DNA from: Doris montereyensis
Taxonomy: Eukaryota; Mollusca; Gastropoda; Nudibranchia; Dorididae
Reading direction: 5' to 3'
Length of the DNA: 64,000 nucleotides
NCBI GenBank assembly: GCA_037039925.1
Contig: JAXRKP010000317.1
Coordinates: 251,501 to 315,500 of the forward strand
Shown here: in pieces, positions 63,498 through 64,000 of the stretch
Numbering within the stretch: the first letter of the stretch is position 1
Layout: each line of letters starts with the position of its first letter
Program-made: the position numbers and the translations under genes
The notes under the pieces: generated by a model
Database searches by the model: none
What the model was told of the DNA's origin: nothing
What the model saw: the letters and a program-made list of their open reading frames with translations, nothing else

Positions 63498-63686
63498 TTT
63501 GAGTGCCAAGGTCAACCCGGGGTGTGTAGATTGAGGAGGGCTAGTGATAACACGAATATAGTATGCTATTGCAAGCCTCACTCTAGTCTAAAGGATAACA
63601 AAGCAGCAAAGATGCCAAAAGTCTTAGGAGATAAGATTCTCAGTGATCGACTGGCAGCCTTCTCATCTCCCCATGTCCCATCATAA
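63498..63686 (+). CDS. Candidate terminal coding exon of an unrecognised gene
   Basis: Preceded by an AG acceptor at 63496-63497 and open for 62 codons to TAA at 63684-63686. The peptide includes FECQGQPGVCRLRRASDN and TNIVCYCKPHSSLKDNKAAK, with four cysteines and one histidine spaced like a small metal-binding knuckle, then KVLGDKILSDRLAAFSS. I do not recognise the family. The phase (0) fits the candidate exon at 60672-60767. Transcript evidence is needed to link them. Confidence 0.45.
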   Translation, partial: FECQGQPGVCRLRRASDNTNIVCYCKPHSSLKDNKAAKMPKVLGDKILSDRLAAFSSPHVPS

Positions 63687-64000
63687 ACAAAAAAGAAACA
63701 AAAACTACGAAGGAATTTTTTTAATGCTCAGATTTCAAAGAAAACAAAGCGAATGGTCCTGTATATTCACTCAGATCAGGGAGAGTGCTTGATTTTTAAA
63801 ATATAAGGCTTTAGTTTTAAAGAAAATATGAAGTTTGCACACAAATGCATGCTGAGAGTGAACCGTTGTCTCTTGGTGTGATAGGCCGGCTCCTAAATAA
63901 TTTGGCTTTCTCTCCAACAGGAATTTGATTTTTTGATTTTTCATTTTACCCACATTCACAACTAAGGTGTTCTCACTCTCAGGGGTTTCGGTAAGATTTT

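Overview
This is intron-rich, AT-rich nuclear DNA from an invertebrate animal. Spliced genes with GT-AG introns, tRNA-derived SINEs, degenerate LINEs, cut-and-paste DNA transposons and kilobase-scale minisatellites all occur together. The SINE architecture and the many CTAGATCTAG words suggest a lophotrochozoan, perhaps a gastropod mollusc. That placement is an inference and I hold it loosely.

Three conserved genes can be read exon by exon. (1) A Rab24-type small GTPase lies on the + strand (1277-16313, seven coding exons). Its introns are swollen by a 23-bp minisatellite (5.3-10.5 kb, interrupted by a TA-flanked DNA transposon) and a 33-bp minisatellite (13.2-15.9 kb). (2) The spliceosomal SURP/G-patch protein SUGP1 lies on the - strand (start 48123, stop 27942, fourteen coding exons). 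Its last intron holds a decayed piggyBac transposase gene and a small inverted-repeat element. Another of its introns holds a 47-bp minisatellite whose unit copies the exon 12/intron junction. (3) CCDC51, the mitochondrial potassium channel protein MITOK, lies on the + strand (50541-55779, two coding exons) and is divergent from SUGP1. Its single intron holds a 46-bp minisatellite and a LINE fragment.

The first ~570 bases may be the end of an upstream gene. Two open, splice-flanked segments near 60.7 kb and 63.5 kb may belong to an unrecognised + strand gene. The 16.6-27.9 kb interval is a mobile-element landscape: an RTE-like LINE, SINEs in tandem pairs, two inverted-repeat elements and a recurrent ~130-bp repeat. 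A Tigger/pogo-type element lies at 56.2-57.5 kb and further LINE remnants lie at 59-62 kb.

The most useful cross-cutting result is that all three conserved genes carry small frame-breaking indels inside otherwise well conserved exons. Most are single missing bases, often in homopolymer runs. SUGP1 becomes open across all 14 exons only if six single bases are restored, two in each of three exons. This looks like uncorrected long-read consensus error rather than gene death, and it affects how every broken frame here should be read. Nothing resembling a prokaryotic operon, CRISPR array or phage system is present.
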